This document shows, in pieces, positions 43,590 to 52,269 of a stretch of DNA of 64,000 nucleotides. Both the position numbers and the translations under genes were made by a program. The notes beneath the pieces were generated by a model. That model made no database searches. It saw nothing but the letters and a program-made list of their open reading frames with translations, and had not been told where the DNA came from. Each line of letters starts with the position of its first letter. The stretch's first letter is position 1. Where the stretch lies: the NCBI RefSeq assembly GCF_021403115.1, contig NZ_JAJSSH010000016.1, positions 27,443 through 91,442 on the forward strand. The letters are read 5' to 3'. The stretch is from Sphingobium sufflavum (lineage in GTDB: Bacteria; Pseudomonadota; Alphaproteobacteria; Sphingomonadales; Sphingomonadaceae).

Positions 43590-44588
43590 ATGACGGACAA
43601 GCCGGTGATATTGGTGACAGGCGGGGCCGGCTATATCGGCAGTCACGCCGTTCTGGCGCTGCGCGATGCGGGCTGGCCCGTCGTCGTGGTGGATAATCTG
43701 GTCACGGGCTTCCGCTGGGCCGTGCCCGACGATGTGGCCTTCGAAGAGGGCGACATCGCCGACCAGCCGTTCATGGAGGGCGTGCTGCGCCGGCATGGCG
43801 TGCGCGCGATCATGCATTTCGCCGGATCGGTGGTGGTGCCGGAATCCGTCTCCGACCCGCTCAAATATTATCGCAACAACACCGCCGCCAGCCGTGCGCT
43901 GATCGAGGCGGCGGTCGCTATCGGCGTGCCCCATTTCATCTTCTCCTCCACCGCCGCCACCTATGGCGTGCCGGATGTGGAGGCGGTGCGGGAAGATACG
44001 CCGACCGTGCCGATCAACCCCTATGGCCGGTCGAAGCTGATGACGGAGGCGATGCTGGCCGACGTGTCCGCCGCGCACCCGATCAACCATTGCATCCTGC
44101 GCTATTTCAACGTCGCGGGCGCGGACCCGCAGGGGCGGACGGGCCAGTCGACGGCGGGCGCGACCCATCTCATCAAGGTCGCGGTCGAGGCGGCGCTGGG
44201 CAAGCGCAGCCATGTCGGCGTGTTCGGCACCGATTTTCCGACGCCGGACGGCACCGGGGTGCGCGACTATATCCATGTCAGCGATCTGGCCGCCGCGCAT
44301 GTGCTGGCGCTGGAGGCGCTGATCGCCGCGCCGGAGGAAAACCTCCTCATGAACTGCGGCTATAATCGTGGCTATTCGGTGACGGAGGTGCTGGACGCCG
44401 TGGACCGCATCACCAACCGCACCATCGACCGCCGGTTCGAGGGACGCCGGGCGGGTGATCCGCCTGCACTCATATCGGACAACAGCCGCATCCTCGCGCG
44501 CCTGCCCTGGACGCCGCGCCATGCCGACCTCGACACCATCGTCACCCATGCGCTGAACTGGGAACGGCGGCTGGGCGAGCGCGGGTAA
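43590..44588 (+). CDS. galE: UDP-glucose 4-epimerase
   Basis: The 332-residue extended SDR has the NAD-binding motif VTGGAGYIGSH at the N-terminus. IMHFAGSVVVPESVSDPLKYYRNN follows near 70, the catalytic SSTAATYG and YGRSKL (Tyr and Lys) near 115-150, and LRYFNVAGADPQG and GVRDYIHVSDLA further on. It interconverts UDP-glucose and UDP-galactose, supplying EPS precursors. The ATG at 43590 gives the standard start just before the Rossmann motif; the ATG at 43566 lies inside a hairpin and would add eight residues. ispE follows after 10 bp, so they may be co-transcribed. Confidence 0.94.
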   Translation: MTDKPVILVTGGAGYIGSHAVLALRDAGWPVVVVDNLVTGFRWAVPDDVAFEEGDIADQPFMEGVLRRHGVRAIMHFAGSVVVPESVSDPLKYYRNNTAASRALIEAAVAIGVPHFIFSSTAATYGVPDVEAVREDTPTVPINPYGRSKLMTEAMLADVSAAHPINHCILRYFNVAGADPQGRTGQSTAGATHLIKVAVEAALGKRSHVGVFGTDFPTPDGTGVRDYIHVSDLAAAHVLALEALIAAPEENLLMNCGYNRGYSVTEVLDAVDRITNRTIDRRFEGRRAGDPPALISDNSRILARLPWTPRHADLDTIVTHALNWERRLGERG

Positions 44589-44598
44589 CAGGGACGTC

Positions 44599-45450
44599 GT
44601 GCCGGTCGAGACCGCTTATGCCAAGGTGAACCTTGCGCTCCATGTGCGGGTGCGGCGGGCCGACGGCTATCATGCGCTGGAGAGCCTGTTCGCCTTTTGC
44701 GCGGATGGCGACCGGCTGACGGCGGAGGCGCGCGACGATGGCGCGTTGACGCTCTCCATCACCGGCCCTTTCGGCGCGGCGCTGGGCACGGATGACGATA
44801 ATCTGGTGCTGCGCGCCGCCCGTGCGTTGCGGGACGCGGCGGGTATCGAGACGGGCATCGGGGCAGGGGCCGCGCTGACCCTCGACAAGCGGCTGCCCAT
44901 CGCATCGGGCATCGGTGGCGGGTCGGCGGATGCGGCGGCGGCGCTGCGCCTGTTGATGCGCCTGTGGGACATTGACCCTGCGGCCATCGACCTGTCTGCA
45001 ATAGCGCAGGGCCTTGGGGCCGATGTGCCCGCCTGCCTCGGTTCGGTGACGGTGTTCGGCGAAGGGGTGGGGGAGCGTCTCCGCCCGGTCGATGCGCCGG
45101 TCGATGCGCGTATTGGCGGGACATGCATCCTGCTGGTCAATCCGCTCGTGGCCTGTCCGACCGGCCCGGTGTTTCGGGCGTGGGACGGGGTGGATCGCGG
45201 CGCGCTGTCACCGGATGGCTGGCGCGCCGGCCGCAACGACCTCCAGCCGCCAGCCCTGACACTGGTGCCGGAGATTGCCGCCGTACTGGCGGCGCTGGAA
45301 GCCCTGCCCGGTGCGACCGTCCCGCGCATGTCCGGGTCCGGCGCGACCTGTTTTGCCCTGTTCGCGGACGAGTGTGCGCGCGACAGGGCGCAAGAGGCCA
45401 TCCGCACGGACCATTCCGGCTGGTGGACCCTGGGGAGTATCCTGCGATGA
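44599..45450 (+). CDS. ispE: 4-diphosphocytidyl-2-C-methyl-D-erythritol kinase
   Basis: The 283-residue GHMP kinase has AYAKVNLALHVRVRRADGYHALESLFAF at the N-terminus, the ATP-binding GHMP loop LPIASGIGGGSADAAAALR near 97, and the C-terminal MSGSGATCFALF near 255. It phosphorylates CDP-methylerythritol in the non-mevalonate isoprenoid pathway, which also feeds undecaprenyl phosphate, the EPS carrier. The start is GTG at 44599. Its stop overlaps the next ATG as ATGA. Confidence 0.95.
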   Translation: MPVETAYAKVNLALHVRVRRADGYHALESLFAFCADGDRLTAEARDDGALTLSITGPFGAALGTDDDNLVLRAARALRDAAGIETGIGAGAALTLDKRLPIASGIGGGSADAAAALRLLMRLWDIDPAAIDLSAIAQGLGADVPACLGSVTVFGEGVGERLRPVDAPVDARIGGTCILLVNPLVACPTGPVFRAWDGVDRGALSPDGWRAGRNDLQPPALTLVPEIAAVLAALEALPGATVPRMSGSGATCFALFADECARDRAQEAIRTDHSGWWTLGSILR

Positions 45451-46175
45451 GCGACGCCTACCGCATCCTTGGCCCGGCGGACGCCCCCATGCTGATCGTC
45501 GGCGACCATGCCTCCAACCGCGTGCCGTCGGGTATCGAGCTGGGCATCGACCCGCGCCACATGGACGAGCATATCGCCGTCGACATCGGCGTGGGCCGTG
45601 TCGCGGAGCTGCTGGTGGAGGGCGGTGGCTTTCAGGCGATCCTTGCCAATGCCTCCCGCCTCGTCATCGACCTCAACCGGGAGGTGGATGCGCCCGGCCT
45701 CGTCCCTCTCACCAGCGACGGCATCGCCATCCCCGGCAATGTCGGCGCAGACGTGGCGGCGCGGATACGCACGCTCTACGACCCCTATCATGCGAAGGTG
45801 GAGGAACTGGCCGAGGCGAACCCCACGCCCTTCCTCCTCTCCATCCACAGCTTCACCCCGTCGCTCGCCACCCGGCCGGAGGAGGAGCGCCCCTGGCACG
45901 TCGGTGTCCTCTATAATGAGGACGAGCGCGCCGCGCCCGTCGCCATCGCCGCCCTGCGGGCCGAGGGGCTGACCGTCGGCGACCAGCTTCCCTATTCGGG
46001 CCGCCTGCTCAACGCGACGATGAACCGCCATGCGGAGGCGCATGGCCGCCATTATCTGGGCATAGAGATACGGCAGGATCTGATCGGTGACGACGCGGGG
46101 CAACGGCGGCTGGCTGACATCCTGCGCCGCACCGTTGCAACCGTCTCGCAAACCTTGCAAAATCCGGGCGTTTGA
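45447..46175 (+). CDS. N-formylglutamate amidohydrolase family protein
   Basis: The 242-residue metal-dependent hydrolase shows VGDHASNRVPSG, DEHIAVDIGVGRVAELL, LVIDLNREVDAPGLVP and SIHSFTP, the pattern of the FGase/HutG-like family. Members hydrolyse N-formylglutamate, the last step of one histidine degradation route, but many sphingomonad paralogues lie away from hut genes, as here. The substrate is thus uncertain. The ATG at 45447 overlaps the ispE stop codon. Confidence 0.88.
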   Translation: MSDAYRILGPADAPMLIVGDHASNRVPSGIELGIDPRHMDEHIAVDIGVGRVAELLVEGGGFQAILANASRLVIDLNREVDAPGLVPLTSDGIAIPGNVGADVAARIRTLYDPYHAKVEELAEANPTPFLLSIHSFTPSLATRPEEERPWHVGVLYNEDERAAPVAIAALRAEGLTVGDQLPYSGRLLNATMNRHAEAHGRHYLGIEIRQDLIGDDAGQRRLADILRRTVATVSQTLQNPGV

Positions 46176-46207
46176 GGGAAAGGCGCTGCTTCACCGAGGA
46201 AGCCGCC

Positions 46208-46693
46208 ATGACCCACCCCTTTGACAAGGCGAACAGGCCGGTCCGCCCTGTCGAGGCCGGGGCCGGTCCGGCGGGGATGGGTATGCTGTGCCGCTGTGCG
46301 CTTCCGCTGATGCTGTTCCTTACGGGATGCAACGGCGCCACCCCATCTCCGGACCAGCCGTCGCAGGGTAACCAGTCGCAGGCCAATCAGGTACAGGGCA
46401 AGCCATCGCAGGCCGGGAACACCGGCATCCGCACCATCCCCTGCGGTCCCCGTACCGGCGAACCAACGGAAAGCTGCCGGCTGGAAGTGACGGATCGCAA
46501 CGGCGATCTGCACATGATCCTGCGCCAGCCGGACGGCGGCTTCCGTCGCCTGCTCTGGCCAAAGGATGGCGCGCTCGCCCCCGCCGATGGCGCAGACCCG
46601 CTGGAGACGACGGCGCTGAAGGGCGGCGGTGTCGAGGTGCGGATCGGTGACTGGCGCTATCGCATTGAAAAGAAGGGTGGCGGACTGCCATGA
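46208..46693 (+). CDS. Putative lipoprotein with Gln/Ser/Asn-rich linker
   Basis: The 161-residue protein carries a hydrophobic segment LCRCALPLMLFLTGC, whose LTGC is a lipobox, though the N-terminal part before it (about 28 residues) is long for a lipoprotein signal. A low-complexity linker built of QGNQSQANQVQGKPSQ units follows. A folded domain of about 90 residues ends it (IRTIPCGPRTGEPTESCRLEV...VEVRIGDWRYRIEKKGGG). The ATG at 46208 has GAGGAAG upstream; an earlier start at 46172 would overlap the previous gene. Its stop overlaps the nnr ATG. Function is unknown. Confidence 0.72.
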   Translation: MTHPFDKANRPVRPVEAGAGPAGMGMLCRCALPLMLFLTGCNGATPSPDQPSQGNQSQANQVQGKPSQAGNTGIRTIPCGPRTGEPTESCRLEVTDRNGDLHMILRQPDGGFRRLLWPKDGALAPADGADPLETTALKGGGVEVRIGDWRYRIEKKGGGLP

Positions 46694-48081
46694 ACCTCCA
46701 AGACTGGCCGATCCTGACTGCGGCGGAGACGCGCGCGGCCGAACAGGCTATGTTCGACGCCGGGACCGATCCCTATGCGCTGATGGTCCGCGCAGGGGAA
46801 AGCGCCGCCGAACAGATATGGCGCATCGGCCACAAGCGCCCGACGCTCATCCTTTGCGGTCCCGGCAATAATGGCGGGGACGGCTTCGTCGTCGCCCGCA
46901 GCCTGCGTGACCGGGGCGTCCCGGTGCGCGTCGCCGTTGCCGGGGAAAGCCGAACGGACAGCGCCCGCCGCGCGCGTGCCGACTGGGCTGGCCCGGTGGA
47001 GGACATCGCCACCGCCGAACCCGCCGTCCAGACCGTCGATGCGCTGTTCGGCGTCGGCCTGACACGCGGCCTCGACCCGGCGCTGGCCGAGCGGCTGTGC
47101 GCGCTGGTGGAGGCGGGCCAGCGCAGCTTTGCCGTCGATGTGCCCAGCGGCGTGGACAGCGACAGCGGCGCGATCCTCTCCGCGGTGCCGCGTTTCGATG
47201 TCTGCCTGGCCATCGGCGTTTTGAAACCTGCCCATCTCCTGCTCCCCGCCGCCGACCGGGCGGGCGCGGTCCTGCCCATCGCCATCGGGCTGGAGGCGGG
47301 GGAGGCGTCCTGCCGCTTGCTGGCTGCGCCGCGCCTGTCCGCACCCGCGCGCGACGCGCATAAATATCGGCGCGGCCTCGTCGCCATCGTCGCCGGGCGC
47401 ATGGCGGGGGCCTGTGCGCTCTCCGCAGAGGCGGCGGCGCGGGGCGGTGCGGGCTATGTCCGCCTCGTCGGGGCGCAGGCCATCCTGCCCTTGTCCCATG
47501 CCATCGTCCGGGCATCGGGCAAGAGCGAGACGGCGCTGGCCGACGAACGGATCGCCGCGCTGCTGGTCGGGCCGGGCCTCGGTCGTGACGAGCGGGCGAG
47601 GGAACAGCTTGCCGCCGTCCTCGCCACCGCCCATCCCGTCGTGGTCGATGCGGATGCGCTGCACCTGCTGGCGCAGCAGGGGCTGGACAGCCTGCCGCCG
47701 CAGGCCATCCTGACCCCGCATGATGGTGAATATGCCGCGCTGTTCGGTGATGTGCCGGGCAATCGGATAGAGCGCGCCCGCATCGCCGCTGCCCGCGCCA
47801 ATGCGGTGGTCGTGCTGAAGGGCAGCGACACGGTGGTCGCCGCGCCGGATGGGCGCGCCCGCGTGGCGACGGGCCTGTCCTCCTGGCTCTCCACGGCCGG
47901 GACGGGCGATGTGCTGGCGGGGCTATGTGCCGCGCGCCTTGCCGTCACCGCCGACCCGTTTCTTGCGGCGTGCGAGGCGGTGTGGCTCCATGGGGAGGCG
48001 GCGCGGCGCGCAGGGGCGGCCTTCGCCGCCGACGATCTTATCCCCCACCTATCGCCCGTCATGGGGAGCCGAAGCCGATGA
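46690..48081 (+). CDS. nnr: Bifunctional NAD(P)H-hydrate epimerase/dehydratase
   Basis: The 463-residue protein joins a YjeF_N epimerase domain (about 1-210; LCGPGNNGGDGFVVARSLRDRG, AVDVPSGVDSDSG) with an ADP-dependent dehydratase domain (about 220-460; KYRRGLVAIVAGR, LLVGPGLGRDE, VVDADALHLL, STAGTGDVLAGLCAA). The pair repairs hydrated NADH and NADPH. The order N-epimerase then C-dehydratase and the length fit the bacterial fusion. It is translationally coupled at both ends: the lipoprotein stop upstream and the methyltransferase start downstream. Confidence 0.94.
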   Translation: MNLQDWPILTAAETRAAEQAMFDAGTDPYALMVRAGESAAEQIWRIGHKRPTLILCGPGNNGGDGFVVARSLRDRGVPVRVAVAGESRTDSARRARADWAGPVEDIATAEPAVQTVDALFGVGLTRGLDPALAERLCALVEAGQRSFAVDVPSGVDSDSGAILSAVPRFDVCLAIGVLKPAHLLLPAADRAGAVLPIAIGLEAGEASCRLLAAPRLSAPARDAHKYRRGLVAIVAGRMAGACALSAEAAARGGAGYVRLVGAQAILPLSHAIVRASGKSETALADERIAALLVGPGLGRDERAREQLAAVLATAHPVVVDADALHLLAQQGLDSLPPQAILTPHDGEYAALFGDVPGNRIERARIAAARANAVVVLKGSDTVVAAPDGRARVATGLSSWLSTAGTGDVLAGLCAARLAVTADPFLAACEAVWLHGEAARRAGAAFAADDLIPHLSPVMGSRSR

Positions 48082-49292
48082 GCGACACTGACCGGATCGT
48101 CCGCATCGCGGCCAAGGGCGACGGCGTTACCGCCGACGGACGCCATGTGCCGCTGTCCGCGCCCGGCGACCGTATCGCCGCCGACGGCCGGCTGGAACAT
48201 GGGCCGGATCATGTTGCGCCGCCCTGTCACCATTTCCCGGAATGTGGGGGTTGCCAGCTTCAGCATCTCTCCGACCCCGCCTATGCCGCCTATGTGCATG
48301 ATCGGGTGGCGGGTGCGCTGACGGGGCAGGGGATAGAGGGTGTGGAGGTGGAGCCTCCCCATGTCTCGCCCCCGCGCAGCCGTCGCCGCGCCTCGTTGAA
48401 GGCCGCGCGGGTCGATGGGCGGGTGCAGATCGGTTTCGCCAGTCAGGGCAGCAACCGCATCGTCGACATGACCATGTGCGAACTGCTGCATCCCGCGCTG
48501 TTCGCTCTGGTCGCGCCGCTGCGCAAACTGCTGGCGCGCGAGGGCGTGATGGGCCGCTCCGCCGGTATCGTCATGGCGCTGGCCGATCAGGGCGTGGATC
48601 TGTTGCTGGAGGATGTCCGTTCGGACGGGCTGGCGTCGGCGGAGGCTTTCAGCGCATTCGCCACCGCCCATGGCCTTGCCCGCCTGACCCTCGCCGCGCG
48701 GGAGGAACCGCCGATGCGGGTCTGGGAGCCGGAGCCGGTGACGGTCAGCTTCGGCGGTCTGGCCGTGCCATTGCCGCCGGGCGCTTTCTTGCAAGCGACG
48801 CAGGATGGCGAGGCGGCGCTGGTCGATGAAGTGGTGCGCGGCGTTGCAGGGGCGACCACGGCGGCCGATCTCTTTGCGGGTCTGGGCACCTTTGCGCTGT
48901 CGCTGGCGAAGGGGCGGAAAGTCTATGCGGCGGAGGCGTCGCGCGACGCGCTGTTCGCGCTGAAGCGGGCGGGGGACAGCCTGCCCGGCCGCGTTTTCGT
49001 GGAACATCGCGACCTGTTTCGGCGACCGCTGGTGCCCGCCGAACTGAATCGTTTCGGGGCCGTCGTTCTCGACCCGCCACGGGCTGGCGCGCGCGATCAG
49101 GTCGAACAAATCGCCGCCAGCACCGCCCCGCGCCTCGTCTATGTCAGTTGCAACCCGTCCAGCTTCGCCCGCGACGCGGTGACGTTGATCGAAGGGGGCT
49201 ATCGTCTGGATCGTGTGCGCCCTGTTGGACAGTTCCGCTGGTCGACCCATGTGGAACTGGCGGCCTGCTTCACCAGGGCAAAGGGCGATTGA
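48078..49292 (+). CDS. RumA/RlmD-type RNA m5U methyltransferase
   Basis: The 404-residue class I SAM enzyme has iron-sulphur ligands in CHHFPECGGCQLQHL near 49 and a further Cys in TMCELLHP. The SAM-binding loop is ADLFAGLGTFALSLA, followed by VVLDPPRAG and the catalytic Cys in VYVSCNPSSFARD. The family methylates uridine C5 in 23S rRNA or tRNA. The N-terminal TRAM domain is short. The ATG at 48078 overlaps the nnr stop. Confidence 0.92.
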   Translation: MSDTDRIVRIAAKGDGVTADGRHVPLSAPGDRIAADGRLEHGPDHVAPPCHHFPECGGCQLQHLSDPAYAAYVHDRVAGALTGQGIEGVEVEPPHVSPPRSRRRASLKAARVDGRVQIGFASQGSNRIVDMTMCELLHPALFALVAPLRKLLAREGVMGRSAGIVMALADQGVDLLLEDVRSDGLASAEAFSAFATAHGLARLTLAAREEPPMRVWEPEPVTVSFGGLAVPLPPGAFLQATQDGEAALVDEVVRGVAGATTAADLFAGLGTFALSLAKGRKVYAAEASRDALFALKRAGDSLPGRVFVEHRDLFRRPLVPAELNRFGAVVLDPPRAGARDQVEQIAASTAPRLVYVSCNPSSFARDAVTLIEGGYRLDRVRPVGQFRWSTHVELAACFTRAKGD

Positions 49293-49371
49293 ATACACAT
49301 GATTTAGTGGTGATGTGCAAATTTGCGCGATACCGCAGCAACCATTCGATAACCGCAACCCAAGGTGACAG

Positions 49372-49797
49372 GTGACGCACAGCCCCGCAACGCTGGTCGC
49401 CGATGGCTGGCAGAATTATCCCGCGCCCCACGGCTTTTCCGCGACGGTGGCGCCCTTCTGGTTCCGGGTGGTGGACGATGTTCTGTCGCTCGGCCTGCTC
49501 GTCGAGAAGCGGCATTGCAACGAGCATCTGGGCACGACGCATGGCGGCGCGCTGATGACCTTTGCGGATGTGGCGGGCGGTTTTGCGGTGTCGCGCGCGC
49601 TGGGGCACAGCCGCTGCGCGACCATCCAGTTGCAGACCCATTTCACCGCCGCGTCGCGAGAGGGCGACTTCATCCAGTGCGAGCCGCAGATCGTGCGCCA
49701 GACCAGGGATGTGCTGTTCGTGCGGGGCCTCATCCATGCGGGCGAGCGCGTCGCGGTCGGTTTCGACGGGATATGGAAGGTGCTGGCCGAACGGTAA
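49372..49797 (+). CDS. PaaI-family hotdog thioesterase
   Basis: The 141-residue hotdog-fold protein carries the PaaI/4HBT core NEHLGTTHGGALMTFADVAGGFAVSRAL near 50 (HGG with acid nearby) and TIQLQTHFTAASREGDFIQCEP. It should hydrolyse acyl-CoA thioesters; the substrate is unknown. The start is GTG at 49372, preceded by AAGGTGACAG. It is on the same strand as the methyltransferase gene with an 80-bp gap that includes AT-rich sequence, so it may have its own promoter. Confidence 0.88.
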   Translation: MTHSPATLVADGWQNYPAPHGFSATVAPFWFRVVDDVLSLGLLVEKRHCNEHLGTTHGGALMTFADVAGGFAVSRALGHSRCATIQLQTHFTAASREGDFIQCEPQIVRQTRDVLFVRGLIHAGERVAVGFDGIWKVLAER

Positions 49798-49823
49798 GGG
49801 GCGGAAATCTTCCCCTAAATATC

Positions 49824-50618
49824 TTAATCTCTGGCGAGAAATGACGTGATCGCCTGCGCACAGGCAGCGGGGGTTTCGAGGGTGAGCATATGCCCGAAGC
49901 CCGTGAGGTCTATCCGCTCGACATGCGGCGCGCTGCCCATGATGAGGTCGGCGATCAGGCGGAAGTCGGGCAAGTCATGTTCGCCGGTCAGTAGCAGGGT
50001 GGGGGTGGCGAGGAGGTGCAGGCGCTCCACGTCCGGCAGTACGGGGCGCTGATGGTCCGCAATCCATTCCGCACCCGAATAGCGCGCGATGGAGGCAGAG
50101 AGCCATGCTGAGGCTTGCGGTTTGGCGCGGGTGGTGACGAACAGGGGATGGTCGAACCACAGTTGGCGTGCGCCGTCCCAGTCGCCTTCCCGCGCCAGAC
50201 TGGTCATGGCGCGCCATTGGATGCGCCAGTCGTCCGACCAGTCCCAGCCCATGAGACCGGGACTGATGAGGATGAGGCGGCGCACCCGGTCCGGATGGTC
50301 GAGCGCGAACTGGAGGGCGATGCCGCCGCCCATGGAAATGCCGACGAGGTTGGCGCGGGCGATGTCCTGCGCATCTAGCAACGCGAGCAGGTCATCGGCA
50401 TGGGAGAAAGGGGTGTCGCCATGGGCGTCGGACTGGCCAAAGCCGCGCAGGTCGTGCCGCAGGATGGACAGGGCGGGATCGAGATGCGTCCACACAGGAT
50501 CCCAGTCCGAGCGGGAGCCGCCAAAGCCATGGAGGAAGAGGGTGTCGGGATTGTCGCCGCGCACGTCGCTGACGAGGGTGGCGTCAGGCAGGCTCCAGTG
50601 CAGGGTTTCAGGTGGCAT
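49824..50618 (-). CDS. Alpha/beta hydrolase fold protein
   Basis: The 264-residue hydrolase shows TLFLHGFGGSRSDWDPVW (HG oxyanion motif), the nucleophile elbow VGISMGGGIALQFAL with Ser, LLLTGEHDLPDF with the acid Asp and FGHMLTLETP with His. It is close to 3-oxoadipate enol-lactonase and haloperoxidase-like members but the substrate cannot be assigned. It is convergent with the thioesterase gene. Confidence 0.88.
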   Translation of the reverse strand: MPPETLHWSLPDATLVSDVRGDNPDTLFLHGFGGSRSDWDPVWTHLDPALSILRHDLRGFGQSDAHGDTPFSHADDLLALLDAQDIARANLVGISMGGGIALQFALDHPDRVRRLILISPGLMGWDWSDDWRIQWRAMTSLAREGDWDGARQLWFDHPLFVTTRAKPQASAWLSASIARYSGAEWIADHQRPVLPDVERLHLLATPTLLLTGEHDLPDFRLIADLIMGSAPHVERIDLTGFGHMLTLETPAACAQAITSFLARD

Positions 50619-50800
50619 CGTCTTTTTCCCGGTAGAGGTGGGACGGTCTTAGAGAGCTTTTGCAGATCAGGGGAGAAAGAAGGCGTGGCAGGCTGACGAT
50701 AGCGTGGCTGCGGATATGATGCTCACGTATCGCCGGAGCGGAGGGAAAGCCCACCGGGGCCGCCCCGCCGGTGGCGAGACGGACCCGGCACGCCATAAGG

Positions 50801-51547
50801 TCAGGCAGAACCCAGGTAGCGACCGCCGTTGACGCTGATCGTCTGGCCGGTGACATAGCCTGCATCCTCCGACGCCAGATAGGCGACGGCTGCGGCCAGT
50901 TCCTCGACGGTGCCGGGGCGCTTCATCGGCATGGTCTGGGCATAGGCGTCCACATCGACCGGCGAGGCCTCCAGCATCGGGGTGCGGATGAAGCCCGGCG
51001 GCACCATGTTCACGGTGATGCCTTCCTCGGCCAGTTCGATGGCCAGCGCCTTGGAGAAGCCCATCAGGCCACCCTTGGACGCGACATAATGCGCCATGCC
51101 CGGCGCGCCGGTCTGGATGGAGGAGGAGGTGATGTTGACGATGCGCCCCCATTTGGCGGCGCGCATATCGGGCAGGATCGCCTGCGTGACGAGGAACGGC
51201 CCCTTGAGGTTGACCGTCATCATGCGGTCCCAATGGTCTTCCGTAATGGTCTGGAACAGGTCGAAGCCCGTCATGCCGGCATTGTTGACCAGAATGCTGA
51301 CCGGACCCAGTTCGGCGTGGACGCGGTCGAGCCCTTCCTTGATCGGGGCGGTCTTGGCGCAATCGACGACCTGTGCAATCGCCTTGCCGCCATTGGCGAC
51401 GATCAGGTCGACGGTGCCCTGTGCGCCTTCACCGTTCAGATCCCAGACGGCGACCGTCGCGCCATCCTTCGCCAGGCGAACCGCGCAGCCGCGACCGATG
51501 CCGCTGCCGCCACCCGTGACGACCGCGACTTTTCCAACCAGTGACAT
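50801..51547 (-). CDS. SDR-family oxidoreductase (FabG-like)
   Basis: The 248-residue classical SDR has the cofactor motif VVTGGGSGIGRG, NNAGMTGFD, the catalytic Ser of NITSSSIQT, and YVASKGG with Tyr and Lys. The C-terminal block is ISVNGGRYLGSA. Asp37 or so after beta 2 (VAVWDLNGEG) favours NAD. The ATG at 51547 has GGAGAGCAGG upstream. It reduces or oxidises a hydroxyacyl or alicyclic substrate, perhaps in aromatic or terpenoid degradation with the flavin reductase and second SDR gene upstream. Confidence 0.9.
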   Translation of the reverse strand: MSLVGKVAVVTGGGSGIGRGCAVRLAKDGATVAVWDLNGEGAQGTVDLIVANGGKAIAQVVDCAKTAPIKEGLDRVHAELGPVSILVNNAGMTGFDLFQTITEDHWDRMMTVNLKGPFLVTQAILPDMRAAKWGRIVNITSSSIQTGAPGMAHYVASKGGLMGFSKALAIELAEEGITVNMVPPGFIRTPMLEASPVDVDAYAQTMPMKRPGTVEELAAAVAYLASEDAGYVTGQTISVNGGRYLGSA

Positions 51548-51640
51548 CCTGCTCTCCTTGCAAACCGGCCGGCGACGGCCATAATCCATTCAGGCGTGCT
51601 GCCTGCATGCGCTTGCACAACAATATTGTTCACTGGCGTG

Positions 51641-52183
51641 TCAAGGGGCGGCGGTTTCCAGATCGGCGAAACCGCCATATTTGCCGCGGAAGAACAGCAT
51701 CGGATCTTCCTCCCGCACCACTTCCATCTCCGCCACGCGGCCAAGGACGAGATAATGGTCCCCGGTTTCCACCACCTGCTCCAGCGTGCAGTCGATCCAG
51801 GCGATGGCGCTGGCCAATATCGGTGATCCATTGCCGGACAGGCGGAATTCAACGTCAGTGAACTTGTCCGGGCCGGAGGTGGCAAGTTGGCGGCACAGGC
51901 TCTGGTGCGCGGCGCCCAGAACATTGACGCAGAATTTGCCCGCACCTTGGATTTTGGGCCAGGAAGAGCTTTTCCGGTCGGGGAAAAAGCCGACGAGGGG
52001 CGGGTCGAGCGAGACGGAGGTGAAGGTGCCGACCACCATCACGACATGCTCGCCATTCTGTGCGACGGCGGTGATCGCGCATACGCCAGTTGGATAATTG
52101 CCCAGCACCCGTCGAAATGTCTGTCCGTCGATCATCCAGCCTGTCCCATTGTCATCGCTCAGCCGCGCGGATGCTTGCGGCAT
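51641..52183 (-). CDS. Flavin reductase family protein (HpaC-like)
   Basis: The 180-residue FMN-binding split-barrel protein shows FRRVLGNYPTGVCAITAV, VGTFTSVSLDPPLVGFFPDRKSSSW and FCVNVLGAAHQSLCRQLA, the standard motifs of NAD(P)H:flavin reductases. These feed reduced flavin to two-component monooxygenases, but no large monooxygenase component is in the window. The start is uncertain; the ATG at 52135 with GGACAGG upstream is an alternative to 52183. It lies in a minus-strand run with two SDR genes. Confidence 0.87.
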   Translation of the reverse strand: MPQASARLSDDNGTGWMIDGQTFRRVLGNYPTGVCAITAVAQNGEHVVMVVGTFTSVSLDPPLVGFFPDRKSSSWPKIQGAGKFCVNVLGAAHQSLCRQLATSGPDKFTDVEFRLSGNGSPILASAIAWIDCTLEQVVETGDHYLVLGRVAEMEVVREEDPMLFFRGKYGGFADLETAAP

Positions 52184-52220
52184 ACGCACATTATTCGCAA
52201 GTGTGAATATCAAGTCGATT

Positions 52221-52266
52221 TATGGAATGATGGGCCTGTGGCGATCCACTGGCCCGTCATTCCATA
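52221..52266 (-). terminator. Long 16-bp hairpin downstream of the SDR gene
   Basis: tatggaatgatgggcc at 52221-52236 pairs with 52251-52266 (one T-G pair) around a 14-nt loop. It begins 4 bp after the SDR stop codon. No T-run follows on the minus strand, so it could be a processing or stabilising hairpin. Confidence 0.6.
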
Positions 52267-52269
52267 AGA

